Positions 7,586-13,879 of a stretch of DNA of 28,279 bases are shown here, in pieces. The position numbers were made by a program, and so were the translations under genes. The DNA comes from a virus: positions 1 to 28,279 of the IMG/VR virus record IMGVR_UViG_3300042465_005697, one strand, 5' to 3'. The notes under the pieces are model-generated. The model was not told the origin of the DNA, did not search any database, and was given only the letters and a program-made list of their open reading frames with translations. Each line of letters starts with the position of its first letter. Positions within the stretch are counted from its first letter, which is position 1.

Positions 7586-7809
7586 TGAAATATGGGTTAA
7601 CGAATTATATGAAATCAATCTTAATTGGGAATGAGTTTGATGAATGTGATGTTACATATGATAATGGGGTATATGTTATAACATTATATCTTGAGAATGA
7701 TGAATATTATAGTAATTTATTGGTCGATACTTTGAAAAGATATTGTGGGTGTTTATTTTCTTACTTACCTGAAGGATCATATAAAACTGATGTTAAATGT
7801 AGGGAATAA
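7585..7809 (+). CDS. Small alpha/beta protein, copy 3 of 3, 74 aa
   Basis: This is the shortest of three tandem paralogues: LTNYMKSILIGNEF helix, DVTYDNGVYVITLYL hairpin, acidic segment, LPEGSYKTDVK end. It is followed after about 20 bases by a terminator. The general fold resembles the alpha/beta module found behind A leaders (e.g. gene 2208), which suggests the same module is also used without a leader. Confidence 0.75.
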   Translation: MKYGLTNYMKSILIGNEFDECDVTYDNGVYVITLYLENDEYYSNLLVDTLKRYCGCLFSYLPEGSYKTDVKCRE

Positions 7810-7827
7810 AAAATAATACGAAAATTA

Positions 7828-7859
7828 ATCCTCCGTTTGTAAAGATGGGGGATTTTTTG
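7828..7859 (+). terminator. Terminator that also contains the next -33 box
   Basis: ATCCTCC (7828-7834) pairs with GGGGGAT (7847-7853), with one G-U pair, then TTTTTTG. The loop contains TTTG (7836-7839), placed 20 bases before the TATATTTG box. Confidence 0.8.
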
Positions 7860-7867
7860 TATATTTG
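7860..7867 (+). promoter_or_regulatory. Bacteroidota-type promoter TATATTTG
   Basis: The TATATTTG box lies 4 bases before the ATG at 7872, with TTTG at 7836-7839 (spacing 20). A leaderless transcript is expected. Confidence 0.75.
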
Positions 7868-7871
7868 TTGT

Positions 7872-8264
7872 ATGGAAAAAGAATTTGTAGATTATACAGA
7901 AGCGTTAGAGTTGAAAGAATTAGGATTTGATGGTCCTTGTTGTGGTTACTATGACCATCTAATAAAGGAATTAGATGATATATCTTCAGAAGTGTGTGAA
8001 AGACTTTGTAAACACGATACCCATATTAAAGCACCAACTTATTCACAAGCATTTAGATTCTTTAGAGAGAAGTATAGATTAAAAGGGGGAATAGATACCG
8101 CTGATATGATTTGGTCTAAATGGAGTTTTAATATTGAATTAAAAGGTTCATCCTATATATTATATAGTGGGTTAACAGAAAAAATATATTTTAATTCCTA
8201 TGAAGAAGCAGAACTTGAATGTCTTAGAAAGTTAATATCAATAGTAAAAGAAAAACAGTTATGA
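7872..8264 (+). CDS. Conserved phage-type hypothetical protein, 130 aa
   Basis: The start is the ATG at 7872, directly behind the promoter box; an upstream frame would run through the terminator. The order of segments is EFVDYTEALELKELGFDGPCCGYY, a Cys/His patch, then APTYSQAFRFFREKY and a C-terminal SYEEAELECLRKLISIVKE. This set (ALxLKELGFDxPC, QAFRxFREKY, YEEAELxCL) is widespread in uncharacterised genes of Bacteroidota phages and prophages; this is from memory, no search run. It is coupled to the next gene through ATGA. Confidence 0.8.
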   Translation: MEKEFVDYTEALELKELGFDGPCCGYYDHLIKELDDISSEVCERLCKHDTHIKAPTYSQAFRFFREKYRLKGGIDTADMIWSKWSFNIELKGSSYILYSGLTEKIYFNSYEEAELECLRKLISIVKEKQL

Positions 8265-8437
8265 AAGAATTAATGAAAATAATAAATGGTTGTTTAATTG
8301 TGTCAGGTTTTGCGATCGTGGTTGCGATTGCGATTATGGATAATTTTACAAAAGATATGTTAATACAGGCGTTGGTTGCTTGGGTATATATCCTAATAAA
8401 CTACATTGCGTTAGTGTTACCAAATAAAGAAGAATAA
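8261..8437 (+). CDS. Two-helix membrane protein, 58 aa
   Basis: The ATG at 8261 overlaps the previous stop. The protein starts MKELMKIINGC, then has two hydrophobic helices (about residues 11-26 and 36-52) separated by DNFTKD, and a charged PNKEE tail. It is a small integral membrane protein of unknown role. The start resembles leader A only superficially and lacks the terminal L-x-E. A holin-like role cannot be told from sequence alone. Confidence 0.6.
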   Translation: MKELMKIINGCLIVSGFAIVVAIAIMDNFTKDMLIQALVAWVYILINYIALVLPNKEE

Positions 8438-8439
8438 TT

Positions 8440-8586
8440 ATGGCAACAATTTATAAAGTGGAGGTTGTGTCGTATTGGTGTAGTTATACGAAAGAACAAC
8501 TTGAGAAGATATTACAAGATGCGGTCAATAAAATTGAAAAAGAAAAGGGAAACGAAATTAATATAACGGTAAAAGAAAGATTATGA
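8440..8586 (+). CDS. Hypothetical protein, 48 aa
   Basis: ATG at 8440, two bases after the previous stop; its TGA overlaps the next start as ATGA. It encodes a strand (ATIYKVEVVSYW), a long amphipathic helix (TKEQLEKILQDAVNKIEKEK) and a last strand (INITVKERL). Tight packing between coupled genes supports it being real. No family. Confidence 0.6.
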   Translation: MATIYKVEVVSYWCSYTKEQLEKILQDAVNKIEKEKGNEINITVKERL

Positions 8587-9014
8587 AAAATTTATTATAT
8601 ATAACATTATTAGTATTATCATTATTTTCCTGTGATATTACCGAAAAGAAATATGGGAAAACGGAGAGCATTTATCTCAGACAATTGGTTAAAACCGATG
8701 AGGTGACCAAGAGTGGATCGGCAAGTTATTTTTTGGTTACTGGATCCGCATCATATAGTGAAGATGTGGAGACCAAAATTAAATTAATGGGAAAGGTTAA
8801 TGGGTTTTATAGGTTAATAGAATTCAATTTTGAGGATGTAAGAATCAAGATAGATAATACGATTGGTCGTCCATATTTGTATATTAATTATCAGGATTAT
8901 AATAAACTTAGTGTGGCGAAACTATTGACCTATGATAGATACTCAATTAGATCATATGTTATTGTATGTCCTGAAAAGTATTTGCCCGAACAGTTATTAC
9001 CAATAACGTTATAA
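8583..9014 (+). CDS. Putative lipoprotein, 143 aa
   Basis: It begins MKNLLYITLLVLSLFSCDIT: a lipoprotein signal peptide with lipobox LFSC and the lipidated Cys at residue 17. The mature protein is strand-rich, with repeated GSASYF/GSASYS segments (about residues 40-55). It is the second phage-coded lipoprotein of the window, again within a host-type promoter unit. Envelope location is inferred from the signal peptide; the role is unknown. Confidence 0.75.
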   Translation: MKNLLYITLLVLSLFSCDITEKKYGKTESIYLRQLVKTDEVTKSGSASYFLVTGSASYSEDVETKIKLMGKVNGFYRLIEFNFEDVRIKIDNTIGRPYLYINYQDYNKLSVAKLLTYDRYSIRSYVIVCPEKYLPEQLLPITL

Positions 9015-9018
9015 TATT

Positions 9019-9222
9019 ATGAAAAGATTAGTATATGTTAAATATTTGCACAATGTGAATGGTATTACATATTCCAAACAGAAGGTTGGTACGGTAATGG
9101 ATGAGGATCACCACGGAAATTTAACGGTGAAGATATATAACGATGAGATTAGTGAATACGAGACAAAAGTGTTAAGAACGGATCAATTCTCTGACTCACC
9201 GTATCTTATGGATTTTGATTAG
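9019..9222 (+). CDS. Small strand-rich protein, 67 aa
   Basis: The sequence KRLVYVKYLHNVNG, KVGTVMDEDHHGNLTVKIYNDEISEY, ETKVLRTDQF suggests a five-strand SH3-like barrel. It is the last gene of the unit starting at 7872 and lies 4 bases after the lipoprotein. No known family. Confidence 0.7.
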   Translation: MKRLVYVKYLHNVNGITYSKQKVGTVMDEDHHGNLTVKIYNDEISEYETKVLRTDQFSDSPYLMDFD

Positions 9223-9250
9223 AATAGGGTTAATTAACTCGGGTTATAAC

Positions 9251-9281
9251 AATCCTCCACTAATAATGGGGGGTTTTTTTT
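9251..9281 (+). terminator. Rho-independent terminator
   Basis: AATCCTCC (9251-9258) pairs with GGGGGGTT (9268-9275) with two G-U pairs, then a run of T. Just downstream is the next TATATTTAT box. Confidence 0.8.
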
Positions 9282-9288
9282 ATTATGG

Positions 9289-9297
9289 TATATTTAT
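9289..9297 (+). promoter_or_regulatory. Putative late promoter box TATATTTAT
   Basis: A perfect box ending 4 bases before the ATG at 9302. Confidence 0.65.
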
Positions 9298-9301
9298 TAA
9301 T

Positions 9302-9799
9302 ATGAATCTAAAAGAATCTATAAGAAAGGTGTTAAGGGAAGAGGAGGATATTAACATATTTGGACATAACTATAATGAATTATTGGGTAATATAACAAGT
9401 TCTGATTCAGGATTAATGTATACTGATCCTGAAGATTTATTAAAACAAAAAATTAAGTTTCTTAAAAAAATTGAAAAGAAAAACTCAATAAAACTTTTTA
9501 GGGTTGTATTTTCAAAATCAAAAAAGAAAATTAACATAAAAAAGTTGGGTCACCACTATGTTTATGATATTGATGACTTTCACGAACAAATGTTAGATTA
9601 TTTATATTATAATGCAAAGAGAAAAGATTCAAGTTTAGAAGAAGATGATGTTTGGGTGGTGGAAATAGAAACACCAACAAGTAATATTGATTATTCCGAA
9701 ACAATATTAACATATTCATTACATCCAAAAGAGGATGAAATTACAATTAAATATCCTAATAATGTTAAAATAATAAATATTTCCAAATATTATGAATAA
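9302..9799 (+). CDS. Leader-A protein, possible ADP-ribosyltransferase-like fold, 165 aa
   Basis: Start chosen at 9302, right behind the TATATTTAT box; the longer frame crosses a terminator. The leader is MNLKESIRKVLREEE. The C-terminal half has an order of motifs like phage ADP-ribosyltransferase-type domains: KLFRVVF (Arg67), LGHHYVYD (82-89), a strand VWVVEIETP (117-125), then SNIDYSETI (128-136) and KEDEITI with Glu144-x-Glu146. Arg, aromatic/His patch and E-x-E are the three usual active-site elements, but the match is weak and could be fold-level only. If correct, it would parallel T4 Alt, a packaged ADP-ribosyltransferase with a cleaved N-terminus. It overlaps the next gene by 8 bases. 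Confidence 0.45.
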   Translation: MNLKESIRKVLREEEDINIFGHNYNELLGNITSSDSGLMYTDPEDLLKQKIKFLKKIEKKNSIKLFRVVFSKSKKKINIKKLGHHYVYDIDDFHEQMLDYLYYNAKRKDSSLEEDDVWVVEIETPTSNIDYSETILTYSLHPKEDEITIKYPNNVKIINISKYYE

Positions 9800-10139
9800 C
9801 CTACAGGAGAACATAAGAAAGGTGTTAAGGGAAGATAGTGGTCTTCTACCCATGATACGACGCAGAGTTACTCAGGACCATTTAGAGAAAGAATTTATAG
9901 AATCTTTAGATATGGCATCAGAAATGTTAGATATGAGTTATCAAAGAAGTGGTGGTGTTATGGGTTTAGATAGGTTTATAAGTATCACAATATCAATTTT
10001 AATGGATGGGATCCATTATGAAATATTTAGTACAACACCATTAGATTCCGAATGGTATGGTGATGTTACAAGAAGTTTAAAAAACTATTTCAGATCTAGA
10101 ATTATTACAAGACATTCCCAAATAACAAGAAAATTATGA
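9792..10139 (+). CDS. Leader-A protein, 115 aa
   Basis: The leader MNNLQENIRKVLREDS ends in L-R-E. The DNA encoding IRKVLRE is nearly identical in the genes at 9302, 9792 and 10136 (ATAAGAAAGGTGTTAAGGGAAGA in the first two). The body is an alpha/beta module with FISITISILMDGIHYEIF strands and a basic C-terminus. Coupled to both neighbours by overlap. Unknown role. Confidence 0.75.
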   Translation: MNNLQENIRKVLREDSGLLPMIRRRVTQDHLEKEFIESLDMASEMLDMSYQRSGGVMGLDRFISITISILMDGIHYEIFSTTPLDSEWYGDVTRSLKNYFRSRIITRHSQITRKL

Positions 10140-10555
10140 ACATAAAAGAGAACATAAGAAAAGTATTAAGGGAAGAGAGCTCCCTTAAAAAAAGTGTTAG
10201 AAACTTGGTAAAAACCAAGGGATTTTTTATGGCATCACAGATAGTGGGATCATTAGAAAGGGTTTATGAAATACTTAATTTAAAAGGAACGCAAGATGAT
10301 ATGATCTTTATTGTGACTGCGATATTAGATCACGACATAAAAGAAAAGATATGTAAATTTTTTATGGTAAAAACGTATCATTCTATAAAGATATATATTG
10401 AGGTACCTTCAGAAGATCCTGATAGTGATTATTTTGATCCTATAAATAAAAATGCACGTCGTAGGTTTGGGGATAAAATTAGTATTGCTATTTATGAATT
10501 AGGAAATAAACTTGTTAGGGGTCACGACATAAACATTCAACCAGGAAGTTGTTAA
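10136..10555 (+). CDS. Leader-A protein with VGS module, 139 aa
   Basis: The leader MNIKENIRKVLREES is followed by the helical module KTKGFFMASQIVGSLERVYEIL (about residues 24-45), the divergent fourth copy of the VGG module seen at 965, 1429 and 3701. The C-terminal part has strands (KTYHSIKIYIEVPSED) and a helix. It is the third gene behind the box at 9289. No function known. Confidence 0.75.
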   Translation: MNIKENIRKVLREESSLKKSVRNLVKTKGFFMASQIVGSLERVYEILNLKGTQDDMIFIVTAILDHDIKEKICKFFMVKTYHSIKIYIEVPSEDPDSDYFDPINKNARRRFGDKISIAIYELGNKLVRGHDINIQPGSC

Positions 10556-10579
10556 TATGAATTTACAATAATAAATAAG

Positions 10580-10900
10580 ATGAATATAACATTAGACACA
10601 TATAGAGAATTAGAAGAAAGGGGAGTATATATACATTACTTACCTGAACACTATAACGATGGTAGTAACTTAAACTTTTCAATAGAGTTTAGGAAACAGA
10701 AAACTCAAACGGGATGGTACAACGACAACCACGAGTTCGGTGATGTATATGATACTATGTATAGTTCATTAGAACTAGCCGAATGGTACTTAGAGGATCC
10801 TGATAGAATAGATCTAATTAACTCAGGATATCATAACCCTGAGTACATAAAGTATAAAGATGAATTAAAAGAATTTCTAACCACTGTTACTAAATTCTAA
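10580..10900 (+). CDS. Hypothetical protein, 106 aa
   Basis: It starts MNITLDTYRELEERGVYIHYLPEHYND and has an N-terminal helix, a strand NFSIEFRKQK and a mixed C-terminus. No A/B/C leader is present. It follows the leader-A run after 24 bases, with an A-rich spacer and no clear promoter box, and ends at a terminator. It is probably read through from the upstream genes. Confidence 0.7.
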   Translation: MNITLDTYRELEERGVYIHYLPEHYNDGSNLNFSIEFRKQKTQTGWYNDNHEFGDVYDTMYSSLELAEWYLEDPDRIDLINSGYHNPEYIKYKDELKEFLTTVTKF

Positions 10901-10902
10901 AT

Positions 10903-10932
10903 AAATCCTCCACTAACAATGGGAGATTTTTT
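10903..10932 (+). terminator. Rho-independent terminator
   Basis: AAATCCTCC (10903-10911) pairs with GGGAGATTT (10921-10929) with one mismatch, followed by T residues. Confidence 0.75.
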
Positions 10933-10950
10933 AATTAAAGGATAATAGTA

Positions 10951-11013
10951 TTATATGTAAAAACATACAATTAATACTTATTGGGGGATTTTATATGTAA
11001 AAACATACAATTA
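10951..11013. repeat. Two identical 23-base direct repeats, each with an inner hairpin
   Basis: The 23 bases at 10951-10973 are repeated exactly at 10991-11013, a 40-base period. Each copy holds the inverted repeat TATGT-aaaa-ACATA. They lie just past the end of the minus-strand HAD-like gene and after a plus-strand terminator. They could be paired protein-binding sites or a 3' RNA element for the minus-strand transcript. Confidence 0.75.
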
Positions 11014-11053
11014 CATTTTGTGGTATGATGAACCCTAAAAATTGGGGTCTATC

Positions 11054-11542
11054 TTACATAGAAATGGGATAATCGGAGATAAGTCTTTCATAGTTTCTAC
11101 TGACACCAACCAGATCATAGTCATCCAAGCATCTCCAAGAGTTGGAAGATAAGATACGATTAAATCCGATCTCAGACTCTCTTTTATAATATTCAAGTGA
11201 TTCGTCATCAATGATGAGAAACTTCTTGTAACCCTCTGATTTACGTTTAATAACATATCCCGCACGATCATCAGGATCACCAAAAGATAAGTTATTAACA
11301 ATTATACCTCTACTAACCAAGAAGTCCTTAAATTCATTACCATCTTTAGATCCGTTCCAATACCCACGACCCCAAGTAGAGACAACACATATATCAGCAT
11401 CAAACATTGTGACAATACTATTAAGTACTTCAACTGATTTAGGAATAAAAGAATGTTTACCATCAGGATCTCTATCCATTAGTTTAAGATAACTAACAAG
11501 AACACCATCAATATCAAGATATATAACAAAAGGTTTTTCCAT
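11054..11542 (-). CDS. HAD-superfamily phosphatase-like protein, 162 aa
   Basis: The N-terminus YLDIDGVLV gives the HAD motif I (Asp10-x-Asp12-G-V). Motif II is CVVSTWGRG (Ser55-Thr56-Trp57), and motif IV is FLIIDDES (Asp112-Asp113). This short, nearly capless arrangement, with S-T/S-W at motif II, resembles the HAD domain found in Swiss-army-knife RNA repair proteins and in many free-standing phage proteins. Likely activity is Mg-dependent hydrolysis of a phosphate ester, possibly nucleotide 5'/3' ends; the substrate is unknown. It is the only gene of its unit, on the minus strand, with a host-type promoter immediately before its ATG. Confidence 0.75.
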   Translation of the reverse strand: MEKPFVIYLDIDGVLVSYLKLMDRDPDGKHSFIPKSVEVLNSIVTMFDADICVVSTWGRGYWNGSKDGNEFKDFLVSRGIIVNNLSFGDPDDRAGYVIKRKSEGYKKFLIIDDESLEYYKRESEIGFNRILSSNSWRCLDDYDLVGVSRNYERLISDYPISM

Positions 11543-11546
11543 ATTA

Positions 11547-11576
11547 CAAATATAGTAAAAAAAAATAATATATACA
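11547..11576 (-). promoter_or_regulatory. Bacteroidota-type promoter for the HAD-like gene
   Basis: Read on the minus strand: TTG (11576-11574), 19 bases, TATATTTG (11554-11547), then 4 bases to the ATG at 11542. The spacing fits the consensus and predicts a leaderless mRNA. Confidence 0.75.
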
Positions 11577-11745
11577 ATTAGAGTATACGATTAAATCATT
11601 CATTCCATCCTCCCGTTCGTAAACTCACTACGGATCTTCATTCATAATTTTATCCTATACTCTTATGTAATATTTTAATAGGATAATCGGAATATATCCG
11701 TTTATCTATAATGTTGTTTACACTAAACTACTTACTGTAAACAAA

Positions 11746-11895
11746 ATAATAAGTCTCCAACCTTATAATGGGGTATAATAAGTCTACAACCTTATAATGT
11801 ATATTTGGTTTACATGATACAGTTCTCAAGTATAAAAAGTTTACATGATAATCCCCCATTTAATCGTTCGGTAAACCTCACTCACCCCATTTAAT
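11746..11895. repeat. Cluster of short direct repeats with about 30-base period
   Basis: A 25-base unit at 11746-11770 recurs at 11775-11799 with one mismatch (period 29). GTTTACATGATA recurs at 11808 and 11839 (period 31). CCCCATTTAAT recurs at 11854 and 11885 (period 31). The units differ, so this is a degenerate iteron-like array rather than a CRISPR. Confidence 0.6.
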
Positions 11896-12312
11896 TAGTA
11901 CCCACTTTAAGAGACACATTTATCATACCTCCCTCATACTTCGGTCAGGTTTCATTACACAAAATGTGTAACACAAAATGTATAATTATTATGGGAGACC
12001 AATGGTCTTGATGAGGTAATTGTTGTGGTGTGTTTTTGGTTGGTAGATGAATGGGACAATGAATTTATATATGAATAACCCTACGGGTTTGTAAAAAATA
12101 TAATACATTATGTCCCCACTTATTACCATTATTTACTTGTGTTATGGTGTGTCTATTATTAGGGGGAAAAAGTTTGAAACGGTTAATGAATGGTTCCCTA
12201 AACGGGTCGTTGAAGTAAGATCTAACGTCCTAAAGGACTGTCCACGGCTCTCCTATGATAACTATATGTATTTCGCTGGATTTTATATATAGTAATAAAA
12301 GTGGTCTTCCTG

Positions 12313-12510
12313 ACCCCTACAGAGGGGATTTATTGGTCTTTACACTATCGTAAGAACCAATAATGGATGAAGAATTTAGTTAAAGTGGGAAGGAGTGGTA
12401 AGGTCAAATAGTGGTGAGGGGATTGTCCCCTGTTTAACTCGGGACTGACATTTTGTCATTATCAAGAAAATTAACATAAAGTTATTAACAAAAATCCCCT
12501 CTGTAGGGGT
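12313..12510. repeat. Perfect 19-base inverted repeat enclosing hairpins
   Basis: acccctacagaggggattt at 12313-12331 is the exact reverse complement of 12492-12510. Each arm is itself a small hairpin (CCCCT/AGGGG). Inside lie ATTGGT/ACCAAT (about 12331-12362), GGGGA-ttg-TCCCC (about 12418-12430) and TGACA/TGTCA (about 12446-12459). As RNA this would fold into a long closing stem with a multi-hairpin head. The 3' arm lies about 15 bases before the gene at 12525, so it could also control it. Confidence 0.65.
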
Positions 12511-12524
12511 TACAAATGTAAATT

Positions 12525-12896
12525 ATGAAAGAATTGTTAGATGAATTTATATGTACCGTGGTTAGAGAAAACCGCACCATCACCCTGACATATTGTCATC
12601 CCACCTCTTTATATCAGTCGGGGGAAGATATTCCCACTTTTCCCCACCTCTCTGAAGTCGGGGGATTAACATCCCACAGTGGGACTTGTGTATATGAGAC
12701 TCATTCAATGAAGGGGACATCCAAACCGATTGTTCAGAACTTTATTGTTATGGTAAGTTGTGATATGGGTGGTGTGATAGAATACATCCATCAGAAGATT
12801 GGTTTAACGGAAGAAGATTTCAACGATGTAAATGAGTTGATTAGAAATCACTCAAGGATTATAGCTGAGCGGGTGGATCAAGATCTTGATCTGTGA
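12525..12896 (+). CDS. Hypothetical protein, 123 aa
   Basis: It starts MKELLDEFICTVVRENRTITL. The middle is rich in Ser, Thr, His, Pro and Gly, and strand FIVMVSCDMGGVIEYI is followed by an acidic helix (LTEEDFNDVNELIRNH). The DNA is richer in C and G runs than neighbouring genes (e.g. about 12600-12690), which suggests a different origin. It has no leader-type cleavage motif. The ATG follows the inverted-repeat element and no typical promoter box is seen. Function unknown. Confidence 0.65.
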   Translation: MKELLDEFICTVVRENRTITLTYCHPTSLYQSGEDIPTFPHLSEVGGLTSHSGTCVYETHSMKGTSKPIVQNFIVMVSCDMGGVIEYIHQKIGLTEEDFNDVNELIRNHSRIIAERVDQDLDL

Positions 12897-13081
12897 TGAT
12901 ATATTTTTTAATAAACTTCGTTACCAAACTGTTTGGGAAGTAGTTAAAAAATATTGAGCAAATTATTATGGGGATAAATATAACCCCCGATATAAATAAA
13001 TAGCATAGTATTACTGTCTTCATAATGTAAAGATACTAAAACAAATGTGTTATTCCTAATATTTATTAATAAAAAATAGAT
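12897..13081. other. Intergenic region with a hairpin and a late-type box
   Basis: A stem ACTTC/GAAGT encloses CCAAAC-t-GTTTGG at about 12914-12942, without a T tract. It may be an mRNA 3' end structure. Near the downstream gene lies TAATATTTAT (13057-13066), a variant of the putative late box, 15 bases before the ATG at 13082. Confidence 0.45.
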
Positions 13082-13876
13082 ATGAGAAGAAATAAAGGTA
13101 AAATATTTACTAAGATACAAGACGTAATGGGTATCAAGAATGGGAAATATTGTTCAAGTGACGTTAGTGTTGTTAGTATAAATGGTGGTGGTGGGAAACC
13201 AGAACAATCTTTTGGGAATAAACCTGAAGCACCAACCGCAACAATCGGGATACCATCGGTAACATATACCAATTGTCCCAATAGGGAAACGGTAACGATT
13301 GATTTTAGGGATATACTAATGAATAACAATATTATCCCTGACTGTGTGTTGGGTGGTAGTGTTATATTAAATGATCTTAATGGTTATGTTGTTAATTATG
13401 GGGAGACAATATGTCCCGCATCTACTATAAAACAAATTCAAAGTTGTGATGGTGATGTGAGGTCCATTTCAATTGATTTCAAAGATTATGTTGTTACAGA
13501 TGGTAAGGTTTATGAGCTTTCATTTAATGGTATGACACAACCAGGATGTTATACAATACTTGGGGATACGCCATTTGTTGATTCTCAGGATTCTGTTAAA
13601 AGTGTTGATGAAAAACCTGATTGTAATAGTTGTGGACCAACGCCACAAACAGTTATACAAATACAAAGTTGTGAAAATGGTTTAACTTATAATGTTATTG
13701 GTGATTTTCCATTTATTAGGGTTGGGGATATCTTAAATTTAACATTTAAAAATAATATAGTGACCAATGGTTGTTATACAATAGTTGGAACAACACTTAG
13801 TACACCTTTAGATACTATATCAACAATATTAGGTAAGTCCGATATTTGTGAAAGTTGTATGAAACCACAACCATAA
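13082..13876 (+). CDS. Cys-containing two-repeat protein, possible virion component, 264 aa
   Basis: Residues about 116-185 and 190-260 are two copies of one domain. Each has IQIQSC at its start, then strands, then L-x-F...GCYTI(L/V)G and a closing CxxC (CNSC at 181-184, CESC at 256-259). A shorter related part lies at about 60-112 (Cys65, Cys88, Cys111). The N-terminus is basic and followed by a GGGG linker. Repeats of small beta domains with paired Cys occur in phage structural proteins, so a virion surface or tail role is plausible but unproven. It sits behind a TATTTAT-type box and is read towards a large hairpin at 13893. Confidence 0.7.
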   Translation: MRRNKGKIFTKIQDVMGIKNGKYCSSDVSVVSINGGGGKPEQSFGNKPEAPTATIGIPSVTYTNCPNRETVTIDFRDILMNNNIIPDCVLGGSVILNDLNGYVVNYGETICPASTIKQIQSCDGDVRSISIDFKDYVVTDGKVYELSFNGMTQPGCYTILGDTPFVDSQDSVKSVDEKPDCNSCGPTPQTVIQIQSCENGLTYNVIGDFPFIRVGDILNLTFKNNIVTNGCYTIVGTTLSTPLDTISTILGKSDICESCMKPQP

Positions 13877-13879
13877 ACA

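Larger units (their letters stand above)
11560..12515. other. Long non-coding region rich in repeats and hairpins
   Basis: No convincing gene occurs between the HAD-like gene and 12525. The region holds many short stems: 11650-11658 with 11678-11686 (9 bp), CGGA/TCCG 11688-11700, GTTTAC/GTAAAC about 11715-11741, AGACC/GGTCT 11996-12008, AACCC/GGGTT 12077-12089, ACCAT/ATGGT 12125-12148 and GTCC/GGAC 12227-12238. Direct repeats lie at 11746-11895 and an inverted repeat at 12313-12510. It may encode a large structured RNA or contain a replication or packaging site. A 60-codon ORF at 12110-12292 is not convincing. Confidence 0.5.

Noticed and set aside
11035-11301. 88-codon minus-strand ORF overlapping the HAD-like gene
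   Set aside because: It is a shadow frame of the HAD-like gene, which has motif, start and promoter support.
11746-11895. CRISPR-like spacing of repeats
   Set aside because: The repeated units differ from each other, each occurs only twice, and there are no uniform spacers or cas genes.
12110-12292. 60-codon plus-strand ORF
   Set aside because: Codon use (CGG, CTC, TCC, GTC) differs from the AGA/TTA-rich neighbours. There is no promoter box, and it lies within a hairpin-rich block (e.g. GTCCTAAAGGAC inside it). Probably chance.
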